Shown: positions 10,001 to 24,289, counted from the first letter of the stretch. The stretch is 64,000 nt of DNA from Nitrospira sp. (GCA_016715825.1 JADJXO010000006.1:73786-137785), one strand, 5' to 3'. Notes: generated by a model from the letters alone, not told the origin. Numbers and translations: made by a program.

Positions 10001-10973
10001 TCTCATGGATCCAGAGAGCGGCGACGTCATCTTGAAAAAGAAGGGGAAGTTGACGGCGGAGATTCTGCGTCGATTGCCCGACGATACGGTGCGTCACATT
10101 ATTCTCAGCGATCCTGATGAGCAGAAGGAACTGGAGGACGTCGAACGGCGGGCAAAAGAGCAGATTGAAATTCTCCAGACCTTGTACGATGAGAAAGTTG
10201 GTCGTTTGAAGCGGGGAGATGAACTGCCTCCGGGTGTCATCAAGCTTGTCAAAGTCTACATCGCGATGAAGCGCAAGATTCAGGTCGGCGACAAGATGGC
10301 TGGTCGCCATGGGAACAAGGGTGTCGTATCGAGAGTCCTGCCGGAAGAGGATATGCCTTATTTGCCCGATGGAACACCGGTAGAAATTGTCCTGAACCCT
10401 CTTGGCGTGCCGTCCCGTATGAACGTGGGACAAATTCTAGAGACTCACTTGGGCTGGGCGGCAAAAGCGTTGGGTATTAAGGTCGCGAGCCCGGTATTTG
10501 ATGGAGCGTCTGAGAAAGAGATTAAGGACCTGCTCAAGAAGGCGAAGCTGCCGCTGAGCGGTCAGTCTCAGCTCGTTGATGGTAAGACGGGTGAGCCGTT
10601 CGGCAGTCCGGTTACCGTCGGGTATATGTATGTCCTCAAGCTTCACCATCTTGTAGACGACAAGATCCACGCTCGTTCCATCGGTCCATATTCTTTGGTC
10701 ACCCAGCAGCCGCTAGGTGGTAAGGCCCAGTTTGGTGGGCAGCGGTTAGGAGAAATGGAAGTCTGGGCGCTCCAAGCCTATGGTGCGGCGTCGACTCTGC
10801 AAGAGTTTCTCACCGTCAAATCAGACGATGTGCCGGGGCGATCGCGCATGTATGAAGCGATTGTTAAAGGCGAGCCGTTTCTCGAGCCTGGCTTACCGGA
10901 GTCGTTTAACGTGTTGGTCAAGGAATTACAGAGCTTGGGACTCGATGTAGAGTTGGTCAAATCGCAAGACTAA
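7017..10973 (+). CDS. rpoB: DNA-directed RNA polymerase subunit beta
   Basis: A full-length 1318-residue beta subunit with no break. The rifampicin-site region is visible as SQLSQFMDQTNPLAEITHKRR SALGPGGL in two adjoining pieces, followed by HYSRICPIETPEGPNIGL. The C-terminal part has KMAGRHGNKGVVS and GGKAQFGGQRLGEMEVWAL, which contact the active site and beta-prime. The ATG at 7017 follows GGAGGGG. rpoC starts 46 bases after its stop. Confidence 0.98.
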   Translation: MSETTLRDFVERKDFSRIRTNIDIPDLIEIQKRSYEEFLQLEAEPERRKDHGLQAALASVFPIPDYNNTAMLEFSSYTLGTPKYDERECLEQGMTFAVPLKLRVRLVVFDKEDKGPRKKVLDVREQEVYVGELPLMTERGTFIVNGTERVVVSQLHRSPGASFTHDKGRTHASGKVLYSARIIPYRGSWLDFEFDARDILYVRIDRRRKMPATILLKAFAFSSDDLLKMYYPVEEIRVSKGKMFRKLDQEIHHGLRCSVEVTDKNSKEPLVREGARLTKGVIAKLKAAGVKEIPMLPTELVGRAILTELVDSKNEKLAEKNQRLTAEIVEQITESDVEEFKVIYLDMATATPVILDTLEMDKIGSKEEAMVEIYRRLRPGETPSVDTARALFDNLFLNSKRYDLSPVGRLKLNKKLGLDLPLEQRTLTAQDIVEVIRYLVNLKIGKGEIDDIDHLGNRRVRSVGELLENQFRLGLVRMERSIKERMNLLDMETVLPHDLINAKPVVAAVKEFFSSSQLSQFMDQTNPLAEITHKRRLSALGPGGLTRERAGFEVRDVHPSHYSRICPIETPEGPNIGLITSLATYARINQFGFIEAPYRKVAKGRVTDAIEFLSAIEGDKYIIAQANSKLDGSGKLVSETVSCRHGGDFVLADPDRIEYMDVSPKQVVSVATALVPFLEHDDANRALMGSNMQRQAVPLVTSESPLVGTGMEAVVARDSGYVIQSRRSGVVESVDATRIVVRADSKDGKKGKDSGLDVYDLIKFQRSNQNTCITQTPVVRIGQPVKKGQVLGDGPAIDHGELALGKNVLVAFMPWGGYNFEDAILLSEKLVREDAFTSIHIEEFEVEARDTKLGKEDVTRDIPNVGEEALRNLDESGIIRVGAEVKPGDILVGKVTPKGETQLTPEEKLLRAIFGEKAGDVKDTSLTVPPGVEGIVVDVKIFSRKGLDKDERSKSIETDDQMKLQRDHHEELRIIDEEKTKKIRKLLLGKVVGRDLMDPESGDVILKKKGKLTAEILRRLPDDTVRHIILSDPDEQKELEDVERRAKEQIEILQTLYDEKVGRLKRGDELPPGVIKLVKVYIAMKRKIQVGDKMAGRHGNKGVVSRVLPEEDMPYLPDGTPVEIVLNPLGVPSRMNVGQILETHLGWAAKALGIKVASPVFDGASEKEIKDLLKKAKLPLSGQSQLVDGKTGEPFGSPVTVGYMYVLKLHHLVDDKIHARSIGPYSLVTQQPLGGKAQFGGQRLGEMEVWALQAYGAASTLQEFLTVKSDDVPGRSRMYEAIVKGEPFLEPGLPESFNVLVKELQSLGLDVELVKSQD

Positions 10974-11019
10974 CCGCTTGTGTGCCGGAGGAAAACCGGC
11001 ATCAGAGGAGGTCACTACC

Positions 11020-15205
<4,186 letters not shown>

Positions 15206-15225
15206 CGAAAATGAAACTTCTCCAC

Positions 15226-15254
15226 TTGACAGCCGTATAGTTGATCATTATAAT
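15226..15254 (+). promoter_or_regulatory. consensus sigma-70 promoter of the str operon
   Basis: TTGACA (15226-15231) and TATAAT (15249-15254) are both exact consensus hexamers with the ideal 17-base spacer. They lie 57 bases before the rpsL ATG, in the gap after rpoC. This is the best promoter match seen in the window and should drive rpsL-rpsG-fusA-tuf at a high rate. Confidence 0.85.
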
Positions 15255-15311
15255 CCTGCGGCTTTGGGCTTGCGTGTAAGTAATTTTGGTTTTTGAAGAA
15301 GGTCTAAACAG

Positions 15312-15683
15312 ATGCCGACAATTAATCAGTTGGTTCGGAAAGGGCGAGTTTTTGTGAAGGCAAAAACCAAGAGCCCAGCGTTGAAGTCTTGTCCGCAGAA
15401 AAGAGGTGTGTGCTTACGGGTCTACACAACAACGCCCAAAAAGCCAAATTCGGCCTTGCGAAAAGTTGCTCGTGTTCGTCTCACGAACGGGATGGAGGTT
15501 ACGACCTATATCCCGGGGGTGGGTCATAATCTTCAGGAGCATTCAATTGTCCTCGTGCGAGGAGGGCGTGTTAAAGACCTTCCTGGTGTGCGATACCATT
15601 TGGTTCGCGGGGCGCTGGATGCAGTAGGGGTGGCGGATAGAAAGCAGAGCCGCTCAAAGTACGGCGCGAAGCGGCCTAAATAG
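15312..15683 (+). CDS. rpsL: 30S ribosomal protein S12
   Basis: A 123-residue S12, at the decoding centre of the small subunit. The conserved TTPKKPNSALRK loop, site of streptomycin-resistance changes, carries the normal lysine; GVGHNLQEHS and RGGRVKDLPGVRYH are also present. The length is typical. It is the first gene of the str operon behind a consensus promoter. Confidence 0.98.
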   Translation: MPTINQLVRKGRVFVKAKTKSPALKSCPQKRGVCLRVYTTTPKKPNSALRKVARVRLTNGMEVTTYIPGVGHNLQEHSIVLVRGGRVKDLPGVRYHLVRGALDAVGVADRKQSRSKYGAKRPK

Positions 15684-15741
15684 TAAGTGGGTAGGCGGAC
15701 TGGTTGCCTGACTCTAACCAAGACATCAACAATAGGACATT

Positions 15742-16212
15742 ATGCCACGCAGTAGATTTTTGGGCCAACGGGAAGTGCTTCCAGATGTGCGGTATCGCGA
15801 CAAGCTGGTGGGGAAATTTATTAATACATTGATGATCAACGGGAAGAAAAGTACTACTGAGCGCATCTGTTACGGGGCATTCGATGCCATTCAGGAAAAG
15901 ACTGGTGGCGACCCGCTCAAGGTGTTCAAGGCTGCGGTTGACAACGTGAAGCCGATAGTTGAGGTTAAATCTCGTCGTGTTGGTGGAGCTTCGTATCAGG
16001 TTCCCGTTGAGATCAGGCCGGCGCGTCGTGTTTCGTTGGCGCTTCGTTGGTTGTCGCAATTTGCGCGTACGCGAGCCGGTAAGAGTATGCGAGAGAAACT
16101 TGCAGCCGAGCTATTGGATGCATCAAATAATACCGGGGCTGCAGTGAAAAAACGGGAAGACGTACATCGGATGGCAGAGGCGAATAAGGCATTCGCCCAT
16201 TATCGCTGGTAG
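15742..16212 (+). CDS. rpsG: 30S ribosomal protein S7
   Basis: A 156-residue S7, which nucleates assembly of the 30S head. The start MPRSRFLGQREVLPD and the segments KSRRVGGASYQVPVE and ALRWL are characteristic, and the tail ends MAEANKAFAHYRW. The length is normal. It lies 58 bases after rpsL and before fusA. Confidence 0.98.
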   Translation: MPRSRFLGQREVLPDVRYRDKLVGKFINTLMINGKKSTTERICYGAFDAIQEKTGGDPLKVFKAAVDNVKPIVEVKSRRVGGASYQVPVEIRPARRVSLALRWLSQFARTRAGKSMREKLAAELLDASNNTGAAVKKREDVHRMAEANKAFAHYRW

Positions 16213-16323
16213 CGTCGTTCTGTGCTGCAGTCGGGCCGTGCTGCGATCGCAGGCTTGAGTGCTTAATATCGCAGCAGTGTGGTGCGGCTTGATCTGCGGC
16301 ACAGCTGTTTTTAGGGGAGTAAA

Positions 16324-18393
16324 GTGGCGCGTCAAACATCGCTAGGACATACTAGAAACATCGGCATTATGGCTCACATTGATGCTGGGAAGACTACGAC
16401 CACCGAACGTATTCTCTACTACACCGGCATGACTCATAAATTAGGTGAGGTTCATGAGGGTGCGGCGACTATGGATTGGATGGAGCAGGAGCGGGAGCGT
16501 GGTATTACGATTACATCTGCCGCGACGACCTGTTTCTGGCGTGACTATCGCATCAATATCATTGACACTCCGGGCCATGTTGACTTCACGATTGAAGTTG
16601 AGCGGTCGCTCCGTGTGCTTGATGGGGCAGTGGCAGCTTTCGATTCCGTGCAGGGCGTTGAGCCTCAGTCTGAGACGGTTTGGCGACAGGCGGATAAATA
16701 TCATGTGCCACGCATTGCCTTCATGAATAAGATGGATCGGGTAGGGGCTGATTTTTATGGAAGTGTTCAATCGATCATTGATCGCCTCGGTGCCAAGCCT
16801 GTCCCGATTCAAATTCCAATCGGCCGGGAAGCTGAGTTTCGGGGAGCAATCGATCTCGTTCGGATGAAGGGGTATTTCTACGACGACGAGACATTGGGTG
16901 CTAAGTACAAGGTGGATGAGATTCCTTCTGATTTGCTCGCCCAGGCAACTGAATATCGAGAGAAAATGCTCGACGCAGTCGCGGAGTTTGATGACCAAGT
17001 GATGGAAAAGTACCTGAATGGCCACCCGTTGACAGAGGAAGAAGTGATGCGTGCAATCCGTGCCGCAACCATTTCTATGAAAATTACACCGGTCCTCTGT
17101 GGTTCTGCCTTTAAAAATAAGGGAGTACAACAGCTGTTGGACGGCGTAGTGGATTACCTTCCGTCACCTCTTGATATCCCTCCAGTGAAGGGAGTTGAGC
17201 CGAATAGCGGTAAAGAGGTCGAGCGTAAGGCGGATGATGCTCAGCCCTTTGCAGCGCTCGCATTCAAGATCATGTCGGATCCGTTTGCCGGTCAATTGAC
17301 ATACTTCCGTGTGTATTCAGGTACGCTCAAGACGGGTACCCCAGTTCTGAACGTGACGAGGGGGACCAAGGACCGCATCGGGCGTCTCCTTAAGATGCAT
17401 GCGAATAAGCGCGAAGATATTGATGAAGTTCATGCAGGAGACATCGCTGCAGCGGTAGGGCTTAAGGGGGCCACTACGGGGGATACGTTAGCTGATGAAA
17501 AGCAGCCTGTCCTGCTGGAGGTTATGAAGTTTCCTGAGCCGGTTATTGCGATGGCGATCGAGCCCAAGACTAAGCAAGATCAGGAAAAAATGGGCTTTGC
17601 TCTACAGAAGTTATCTCAAGAGGATCCCTCGTTCCGTGTGCGGACTGATGAGGAGACTGCTCAGACGATCATTGCCGGCATGGGGGAGTTGCATCTCGAG
17701 ATCATTGTCGATCGAATGTTGAGGGAATTCAAGGTTGAAGCGAACGTAGGGAAGCCTGAAGTTGCCTTTAGAGAAACGATACGACGAAAAGCAGAGGCGG
17801 AATCGAAGTACATCAAGCAGACTGGTGGTCGCGGTCAATATGGGCATGTTGTGCTGACGGTGGAGCCTGCGGAGCCTGGGAAGGGTCTGGAGTTTGTGAA
17901 CAAAATTGCTGGCGGAGCGATTCCAAGAGAATACATTCCTGCCATTGAGAAAGGGGTTCGTGAGCGGATGGAGACCGGAGTTGTTGCGGGCTATCCTCTT
18001 AGGGACGTGAAAGTGACCATTATTGATGGATCGTATCATGATGTGGATTCCAATGAGATGGCGTTTAAGATTGCCGGTTCCATGGGTTTCTCTGATGCGT
18101 GCAAGAAGGCCGATCCAGTTTTGCTTGAACCCATCATGAAAGTTGAGGTCTTGGTACCTCAGGAGTTTATGGGGGATGTTATTGGGAACCTAAATGGTCG
18201 GCGGGGTAAGGTGCAGGGCATGAAGGTTCGTGCTGGAGCGCAAGCGATTGATGCCGCTGTGCCATTGATGGAGATGTTCGGCTATGCGACCGACCTCCGG
18301 TCTCGAACGCAGGGTCGTGCTACCTACAGTATGGAGTTCGATCGCTACGAGCAGGTGCCCAAGAACATTGCGGAAGCCATTATTAAGAAGTAG
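16324..18393 (+). CDS. fusA: elongation factor G
   Basis: A 689-residue EF-G that drives translocation with GTP hydrolysis. The GTPase domain has AHIDAGKTTTTERIL (near residue 17), DTPGHVDF and NKMDR; domain IV includes the GGRGQYGHV loop and IPAIEKGVRERME. It starts at GTG 16324, eight bases after GGGGAGTAAA. It fits the family length of about 690. The neighbours rpsG and tuf complete the classic str operon. Confidence 0.98.
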   Translation: MARQTSLGHTRNIGIMAHIDAGKTTTTERILYYTGMTHKLGEVHEGAATMDWMEQERERGITITSAATTCFWRDYRINIIDTPGHVDFTIEVERSLRVLDGAVAAFDSVQGVEPQSETVWRQADKYHVPRIAFMNKMDRVGADFYGSVQSIIDRLGAKPVPIQIPIGREAEFRGAIDLVRMKGYFYDDETLGAKYKVDEIPSDLLAQATEYREKMLDAVAEFDDQVMEKYLNGHPLTEEEVMRAIRAATISMKITPVLCGSAFKNKGVQQLLDGVVDYLPSPLDIPPVKGVEPNSGKEVERKADDAQPFAALAFKIMSDPFAGQLTYFRVYSGTLKTGTPVLNVTRGTKDRIGRLLKMHANKREDIDEVHAGDIAAAVGLKGATTGDTLADEKQPVLLEVMKFPEPVIAMAIEPKTKQDQEKMGFALQKLSQEDPSFRVRTDEETAQTIIAGMGELHLEIIVDRMLREFKVEANVGKPEVAFRETIRRKAEAESKYIKQTGGRGQYGHVVLTVEPAEPGKGLEFVNKIAGGAIPREYIPAIEKGVRERMETGVVAGYPLRDVKVTIIDGSYHDVDSNEMAFKIAGSMGFSDACKKADPVLLEPIMKVEVLVPQEFMGDVIGNLNGRRGKVQGMKVRAGAQAIDAAVPLMEMFGYATDLRSRTQGRATYSMEFDRYEQVPKNIAEAIIKK

Positions 18394-18424
18394 GGGTTAC
18401 TGAAATACGGGAGGGAGTTGGGTT

Positions 18425-19630
<1,206 letters not shown>

Positions 19631-19672
19631 CGAATCTGGCAAGCGTCCAGTGGATGGATTAGGAGTAACGAC

Positions 19673-19984
19673 GTGAAAGTCGATCAGCGAATTAGAATTA
19701 GGTTGCGAGGTTTTGACTATCGAGTTCTCGATCAGTCTGTAAGTGAAATTGTTGAAACTGTTCGGCGTAGTGGAGCAAGGATGGTTGGGCCGATTCCACT
19801 TCCCACTCGAATCGAGAACATTACGGTTGAGCGATCGACGCATGCCGATAAGAAATCGCGTGAACAATTTGAAATGCGTACTCACAAGCGGCTCCTCGAT
19901 ATCATGGAACCAACTCCTGAGACTATGGACTCGTTGATGAAGCTCAATTTAGCCGCTGGTGTGGACGTCGAGATAAAGTTATGA
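19673..19984 (+). CDS. rpsJ: 30S ribosomal protein S10
   Basis: A 103-residue S10, part of the 30S head and also the NusE antitermination partner of NusG. The segments RIRLRGFDYRVLDQS, GPIPLPTRIE and the tail PAGVDVEI-like end (AAGVDVEIKL) are typical. It starts at GTG 19673 after TTAGGAGTAACG. It opens the S10 operon straight after tuf. Confidence 0.97.
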   Translation: MKVDQRIRIRLRGFDYRVLDQSVSEIVETVRRSGARMVGPIPLPTRIENITVERSTHADKKSREQFEMRTHKRLLDIMEPTPETMDSLMKLNLAAGVDVEIKL

Positions 19985-20053
19985 GTCCTGGGTGCTAAGC
20001 GCTCAATTTTTAAGCGATAGCACGCAGAACGCAACATACAGTACTGGACGAAT

Positions 20054-20674
20054 ATGACAAACGGACTGATCGGGAAGAAGCTCGGGATGACGCAAGTGTT
20101 CGATGAAAGTCGGTTGACTCCGGTGACTGTGATTGAGGCGGGTCCTTGTAGAGTTGTCGCGGTGCGGACGAAGGAGCGAGACCGGTATGAAGCGATTCAA
20201 CTTTCGTTTGGTGAAGTCAAAGAGCGAAAGCTTTCGAAGCCAGAACTTGGTCATCTGAAGAAGAATGATGCCCCGCCTAGCCGTATCTTACGTGAATTCA
20301 AGAAGGACGGTGAGGCGGCAGTGGGGCAGTTAGTCACGGTGGAGATGTTTAAGAGAGGGGATTGGGTTGACGTGATCGGTGTGTCGAAGGGAAAGGGGTT
20401 CCAGGGCGTTGTTAAGCGACATCATTACGCTGGCGGTCCTGAATCTCACGGCTCCATGTTTCACAGAGCTCCTGGATCAATTGGAGCAAGTTCGTTCCCG
20501 TCTCGTGTTTGGAAGGGGAAAACGCTCCCAGGTCATATGGGATCAGAGCGGATTACGGTTCATCGTTTGAAAGTCATTGAGTCCCGATTGGAAGAGAATC
20601 TCCTGTTTGTCCGCGGGGCGATTCCCGGAGCGGCGAACGGCGTTGTTGTCGTGCGTAAGTCAAAGAAGAGTTAG
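20054..20674 (+). CDS. rplC: 50S ribosomal protein L3
   Basis: A 206-residue L3, close to the peptidyl-transferase centre. It begins MTNGLIGKKLGMTQVFDE and has the conserved GKGFQGVVKRHHYAGGPESHG-type loop (written in part) and PGSIGASSFPSRVWKG. The length is normal. Its stop is directly followed by the rplD start. Confidence 0.97.
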   Translation: MTNGLIGKKLGMTQVFDESRLTPVTVIEAGPCRVVAVRTKERDRYEAIQLSFGEVKERKLSKPELGHLKKNDAPPSRILREFKKDGEAAVGQLVTVEMFKRGDWVDVIGVSKGKGFQGVVKRHHYAGGPESHGSMFHRAPGSIGASSFPSRVWKGKTLPGHMGSERITVHRLKVIESRLEENLLFVRGAIPGAANGVVVVRKSKKS

Positions 20675-20675
20675 C

Positions 20676-21299
20676 ATGCCTACTATTGATCTGGTGGATT
20701 TACAGAAAAAAAAGGTGGGGACTGTTGATCTGTCTCCACAGGTCTTTGGATGCGAATCGCGTGCCGCGTTGGTCCATGAGGTAGTGATCATGCAGCGTGC
20801 ATGCGAACGCAGAGGTACGGCCTCGACTTTGCGCCGAGGTGAGGTGAGTGGGTCTGGAAAGAAGCCTTGGAAGCAAAAGCATACCGGACGTGCAAGAGCC
20901 GGTTCGCTTCGCTCTCCGGTTTGGCGGCACGGTGGAAGTGTCTTTGGGCCGAAGCCTAGGAGCTATGCCTACTCGATCCCGAGGAAGAAATATCGGGCAG
21001 CTCTTCAGAGTGCTTTATCAGCCAAAGTCGCCGAGGGGAAATTGTTTGTCGTGGCAGATCTATCTCTACAACAGCCTAGGACGAAATTGTTGGCTCAAGC
21101 ATTAAGGCACTTCTGTGGAAGTGAGCATGTGTTGGTGATCAGCGGGAAGTCGCAGACAGAAATTTTCCGGGCAGCTGAAAATCTGACCGATGTTAAGGTT
21201 CTTAGTGCCGATCAACTGAACGTCTATGATATTGTGCGTGCTCATGTGATTTTGATTTCACAGGGAGAGCTTGGCCCTGTGAGTGAGGCCTGGTCATGA
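20676..21299 (+). CDS. rplD: 50S ribosomal protein L4
   Basis: A 207-residue L4 with an exit-tunnel loop: RRGEVSGSGKKPWKQKHTG RAR in two pieces, then GSLRSPVWRHGG. L4 represses the S10 operon in E. coli; no matching leader was worked out here. The ATG at 20676 lies one base after the rplC stop; the long in-frame extension upstream is inside rplC and not used. It overlaps rplW by four bases. Confidence 0.96.
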   Translation: MPTIDLVDLQKKKVGTVDLSPQVFGCESRAALVHEVVIMQRACERRGTASTLRRGEVSGSGKKPWKQKHTGRARAGSLRSPVWRHGGSVFGPKPRSYAYSIPRKKYRAALQSALSAKVAEGKLFVVADLSLQQPRTKLLAQALRHFCGSEHVLVISGKSQTEIFRAAENLTDVKVLSADQLNVYDIVRAHVILISQGELGPVSEAWS

Positions 21300-21589
21300 A
21301 GGTAGATATGCATAGGATCCTGGTTCAACCGTTATTGACTGAAAAGATCACTGGGCTTCGAGAGAAGACTAACACGGTGGGTTTCGTCGTTCATCGTGAG
21401 GCTAATCGTGTTCAGATCAAGCAAGCCGTTGAGGCGCTTCTTAAGGTTAAAGTTGAGAAGGTGAATCTGGTGAATGTTCGCGGCAAGGTGAAGCGGCTTG
21501 GTCGTTTCTCTGGTAAGCGGTCTGATTGGAAAAAGGCTTTTGTCACGCTCAAGGAAGGCGAAAAATTGGAGATGTATGAGAGTGCCTAA
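21296..21589 (+). CDS. rplW: 50S ribosomal protein L23
   Basis: A 97-residue L23, which lines the exit tunnel mouth and docks trigger factor and SRP. It shows ILVQPLLTEKIT at the start, VHREANRVQIKQAVEALLKVKVEKVN in the core (quoted in part) and GRFSGKRSDWKKAFVTL at the end. The ATG overlaps the rplD stop by four bases (ATGA), suggesting coupled translation. Confidence 0.96.
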   Translation: MKVDMHRILVQPLLTEKITGLREKTNTVGFVVHREANRVQIKQAVEALLKVKVEKVNLVNVRGKVKRLGRFSGKRSDWKKAFVTLKEGEKLEMYESA

Positions 21590-21637
21590 CGCTGAGCACG
21601 TTCGAGTCAACGAGGAATTGAGCGTAAGAGGTAGTGT

Positions 21638-22480
21638 ATGGGATTAAAAGTGTATCGTCCAACATCTGCAGGTCGTCGAGGTATGACGGCTGTGGTGTCT
21701 AAGGATCTCACGAAGAAGAAGCCTGAGAAGTCATTAACTTCATTCCATTTGCGGAGTGGTGGCCGGAACAATAATGGGCGGGTAACAGTCCGGTTTCGTG
21801 GGGGTGGGCATAAGCGACTATATCGTGTGATTGATTTTCGTCGGGACAAGGTTGGTGTGCCTGCGAAGGTTGCAGCGATCGAATATGATCCGAATCGATC
21901 TGCAAGGATTGCGTTGCTGAAATATCGCGATGGGGAGAAACGATATATCTTGGCTCCCGTGGGTCTTAATCTGAATGATGAGGTTCAATCCGGTTCGCAG
22001 GCAGAGATTCGACCTGGGAATGCGCTTCCATTGAGCAACATGCCTCTTGGCACGACGATCCATAATTTGGAAATGAAGGCCGGCAAGGGTGGGCAGTTGA
22101 TCCGAAGTGCCGGTGGCTTCGCACAGGTTATGGGGCGTGATGGGGATTATGTGCAGGTTCGCCTAAAGTCCGGTGAAATGCGCCGGATTTTGGGTGTCTG
22201 CATGGCCACCGTTGGGCAAGTGGGAAACGTTGATCATGAGAATATTAGCGTTGGGAAAGCGGGACGCAGTCGATGGAAGGGGAAGAGGCCGCACGTTCGT
22301 GGTGTGGTCATGAACCCGGTTGATCACCCGCACGGTGGTGGAGAAGGTAAGTCGGGGCAGGGGAATCCTCATCCTGTTTCCCCCTGGGGTCTTCCAACAA
22401 AAGGCTACAAGACCAGGCAGAATAAAAAGACTGAAAAGTTTATCATCGCTCGACGAAAGTCAGGGGTGCGCAATGCCTAG
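21638..22480 (+). CDS. rplB: 50S ribosomal protein L2
   Basis: A 280-residue L2, one of the most conserved large-subunit proteins and needed for subunit joining. The segments GLKVYRPTSAGRRG, GGRNNNGRVTVRFRGGGHK and the near-active-site GVVMNPVDHPHGGGEG with its conserved histidine are present. Its end overlaps the rpsS start by eight bases. Confidence 0.98.
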   Translation: MGLKVYRPTSAGRRGMTAVVSKDLTKKKPEKSLTSFHLRSGGRNNNGRVTVRFRGGGHKRLYRVIDFRRDKVGVPAKVAAIEYDPNRSARIALLKYRDGEKRYILAPVGLNLNDEVQSGSQAEIRPGNALPLSNMPLGTTIHNLEMKAGKGGQLIRSAGGFAQVMGRDGDYVQVRLKSGEMRRILGVCMATVGQVGNVDHENISVGKAGRSRWKGKRPHVRGVVMNPVDHPHGGGEGKSGQGNPHPVSPWGLPTKGYKTRQNKKTEKFIIARRKSGVRNA

Positions 22481-22760
22481 ATCGGTAAGTAAAGGAGCGT
22501 TTATCGACGATCATTTGCTGAAGAAAGTTGAGCAGATGAATCAGGTAAAAGATCGTAAGCTGATTAAGACCTGGTCGCGTCGTTCGACGGTTGTGCCTGA
22601 TATGATCGGTCATACCTTTGCCGTTCACAATGGGAAGAAGTTTATTCCCGTGTTTGTAACGGAAAACATGGTTGGTCACAAGCTTGGTGAATTTTCCCCC
22701 ACGCGTTTCTTTAAAGGACATGGCCAGGCCAAAACGGAGAAGGCTGTTGCGCTGAAATAG
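22473..22760 (+). CDS. rpsS: 30S ribosomal protein S19
   Basis: A 95-residue S19 of the 30S head. It begins MPRSVSKGAFIDDHLL and has KTWSRRSTVVPDMIGHTF and GHKLGEFSPTRFFKGH. The ATG at 22473 overlaps the rplB end. The length is normal. Confidence 0.97.
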   Translation: MPRSVSKGAFIDDHLLKKVEQMNQVKDRKLIKTWSRRSTVVPDMIGHTFAVHNGKKFIPVFVTENMVGHKLGEFSPTRFFKGHGQAKTEKAVALK

Positions 22761-22801
22761 AAGATTGACGGGTCTCGGTTCACCGATTACAGGGTTTGAA
22801 G

Positions 22802-23158
22802 ATGACTGAAGCACATGCAATTTTAAGGTTTGTTCGTGTTGCGCCGCGTAAAGCAAAGCCAGTGATCGATATGATTCGTGGCAGGCAAGTACCGATGGCG
22901 TTGGCAATTTTGAAGCATACTCCGAGACATGCAGCTAGAGTTGTGGAAAAAATCGTCCGTTCTGCCGTGGCAAATGCTGAATTGAAGGAGATGGGAGATA
23001 GCGAATCCATGGTCATCTCCAAGGCGTTTGTCAATTGTGGTCCAACCTATAAACGTGTCCGGGCTAGGTCCATGGGTCGGGCAAATGCAATTCAGAAGCG
23101 TACGAGTCATATCACTGTTGTTGTGGCGGCGCCTGAAAATCAGAACAAGCGAAAATAG
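22802..23158 (+). CDS. rplV: 50S ribosomal protein L22
   Basis: A 118-residue L22 with a long tunnel-lining hairpin. The opening EAHAILRFVRVAPRKAK and the hairpin region KRVRARSMGRANAIQKRTSHI are diagnostic. ATG 22802 is preferred because it fits the family start; an in-frame TTG at 22796 would add two residues. The Shine-Dalgarno is weak. Confidence 0.95.
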   Translation: MTEAHAILRFVRVAPRKAKPVIDMIRGRQVPMALAILKHTPRHAARVVEKIVRSAVANAELKEMGDSESMVISKAFVNCGPTYKRVRARSMGRANAIQKRTSHITVVVAAPENQNKRK

Positions 23159-23188
23159 ACCATTCTTCTTTATTGAGGCACATAGCGC

Positions 23189-23860
23189 ATGGGGCAAAAA
23201 ACACATCCTATAGGTTATCGTCTGGGTTATAACTATACGTGGAGCTCCCGTTGGTATGCGGGAAAGGACTATGCCAAGCTTCTCCATCAGGACGTCAAAA
23301 TTAGAAAGATGGTCAAGGCAAGGCTTTACCATGCTGGAGTGGCGAAGATTGAGATTGAACGTTCTGGTGATCAGACTAGGGTGATCATTCATACCGCTCG
23401 CCCAGGGATCATTATTGGTCGGAAGGGCGCAGAGGTTGATAAGTTGAAGGCGGACCTCGAGAAGCAATATGGCGGGCAGGTCTACATCACCGTAAAGGAA
23501 ATAAAAAAACCTGAACTAGATGCCCAGCTTGTCAGTGAAAATGTCGCGACCCAACTTGAGAAGCGGGTGGCATTTCGTAGAGCGATGAAGCGCAGCGTTC
23601 AGTCTGCTCTGAGGCTTGGGGCTCAAGGTATCAAGATTATGGTCGCTGGTCGGTTGGGTGGTGCTGAAATTGCGCGAACCGAGTGGTATCGAGAGGGGCG
23701 CGTTCCATTGCACACGCTTCGTGCGGAAATTGACTATGGATTTGCTGAAGCGCATACGACGATGGGGCAGATTGGAGTGAAAACCTGGATTTATAAGGGG
23801 GAGCTCCTTCCTGTTCAGCCTATAAAAGCAGAGTCATCATTGGATCGCAGGTTTGGGTGA
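23189..23860 (+). CDS. rpsC: 30S ribosomal protein S3
   Basis: A 223-residue S3 at the mRNA entry channel. It begins MGQKTHPIGYRLG, has a KH-domain GRKGAEVDKLKADL segment (GxxG type) and the C-terminal domain GAQGIKIMVAGRLGGAEIAR. The length is normal for a bacterial S3. Confidence 0.97.
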   Translation: MGQKTHPIGYRLGYNYTWSSRWYAGKDYAKLLHQDVKIRKMVKARLYHAGVAKIEIERSGDQTRVIIHTARPGIIIGRKGAEVDKLKADLEKQYGGQVYITVKEIKKPELDAQLVSENVATQLEKRVAFRRAMKRSVQSALRLGAQGIKIMVAGRLGGAEIARTEWYREGRVPLHTLRAEIDYGFAEAHTTMGQIGVKTWIYKGELLPVQPIKAESSLDRRFG

Positions 23861-23872
23861 GGAGATCGAATA

Positions 23873-24289
23873 GTGTTAGCGCCTAAGAAAGTTAAATTCA
23901 GAAAAATGCAAAAAGGCCGGATGACGGGCAAGGCCTACCGCGGCGGCAGAATCACTCTAGGAGAATTCGGCCTAAAGGCCTTAGAGCCAGGCTGGATCAC
24001 CAGTCGTCAAATTGAAGCTGCACGTATTGCCATTACCCGGCATGTGAAACGCGGTGGACAGGTCTGGACCCGTATTTTTCCAGACAAGCCCATTACGAAA
24101 AAACCAGCAGAAACCCGAATGGGAAAAGGAAAAGGTAATCCTGAGTATTGGGTGGCTGTCGTAAAGCCTGGTCGTATTCTGTATGAGATGGATGGCGTGA
24201 CCCAAGAAACTGCTCGAGAAGCGTTTCGTCTCGCGTCCCATAAGTTGCCCATAGCAACAAAATTGGTTGTACGCGGAGAATTCGGATAG
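23873..24289 (+). CDS. rplP: 50S ribosomal protein L16
   Basis: A 138-residue L16, positioned by the A-site tRNA elbow. Key segments are MLAPKKVKFRKMQKGR, GEFGLKALEPGWITSRQIEA and RMGKGKGNPEYWVAVVKPG. The start is GTG 23873, ten bases after a GGAG. The length matches the family. Confidence 0.97.
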   Translation: MLAPKKVKFRKMQKGRMTGKAYRGGRITLGEFGLKALEPGWITSRQIEAARIAITRHVKRGGQVWTRIFPDKPITKKPAETRMGKGKGNPEYWVAVVKPGRILYEMDGVTQETAREAFRLASHKLPIATKLVVRGEFG

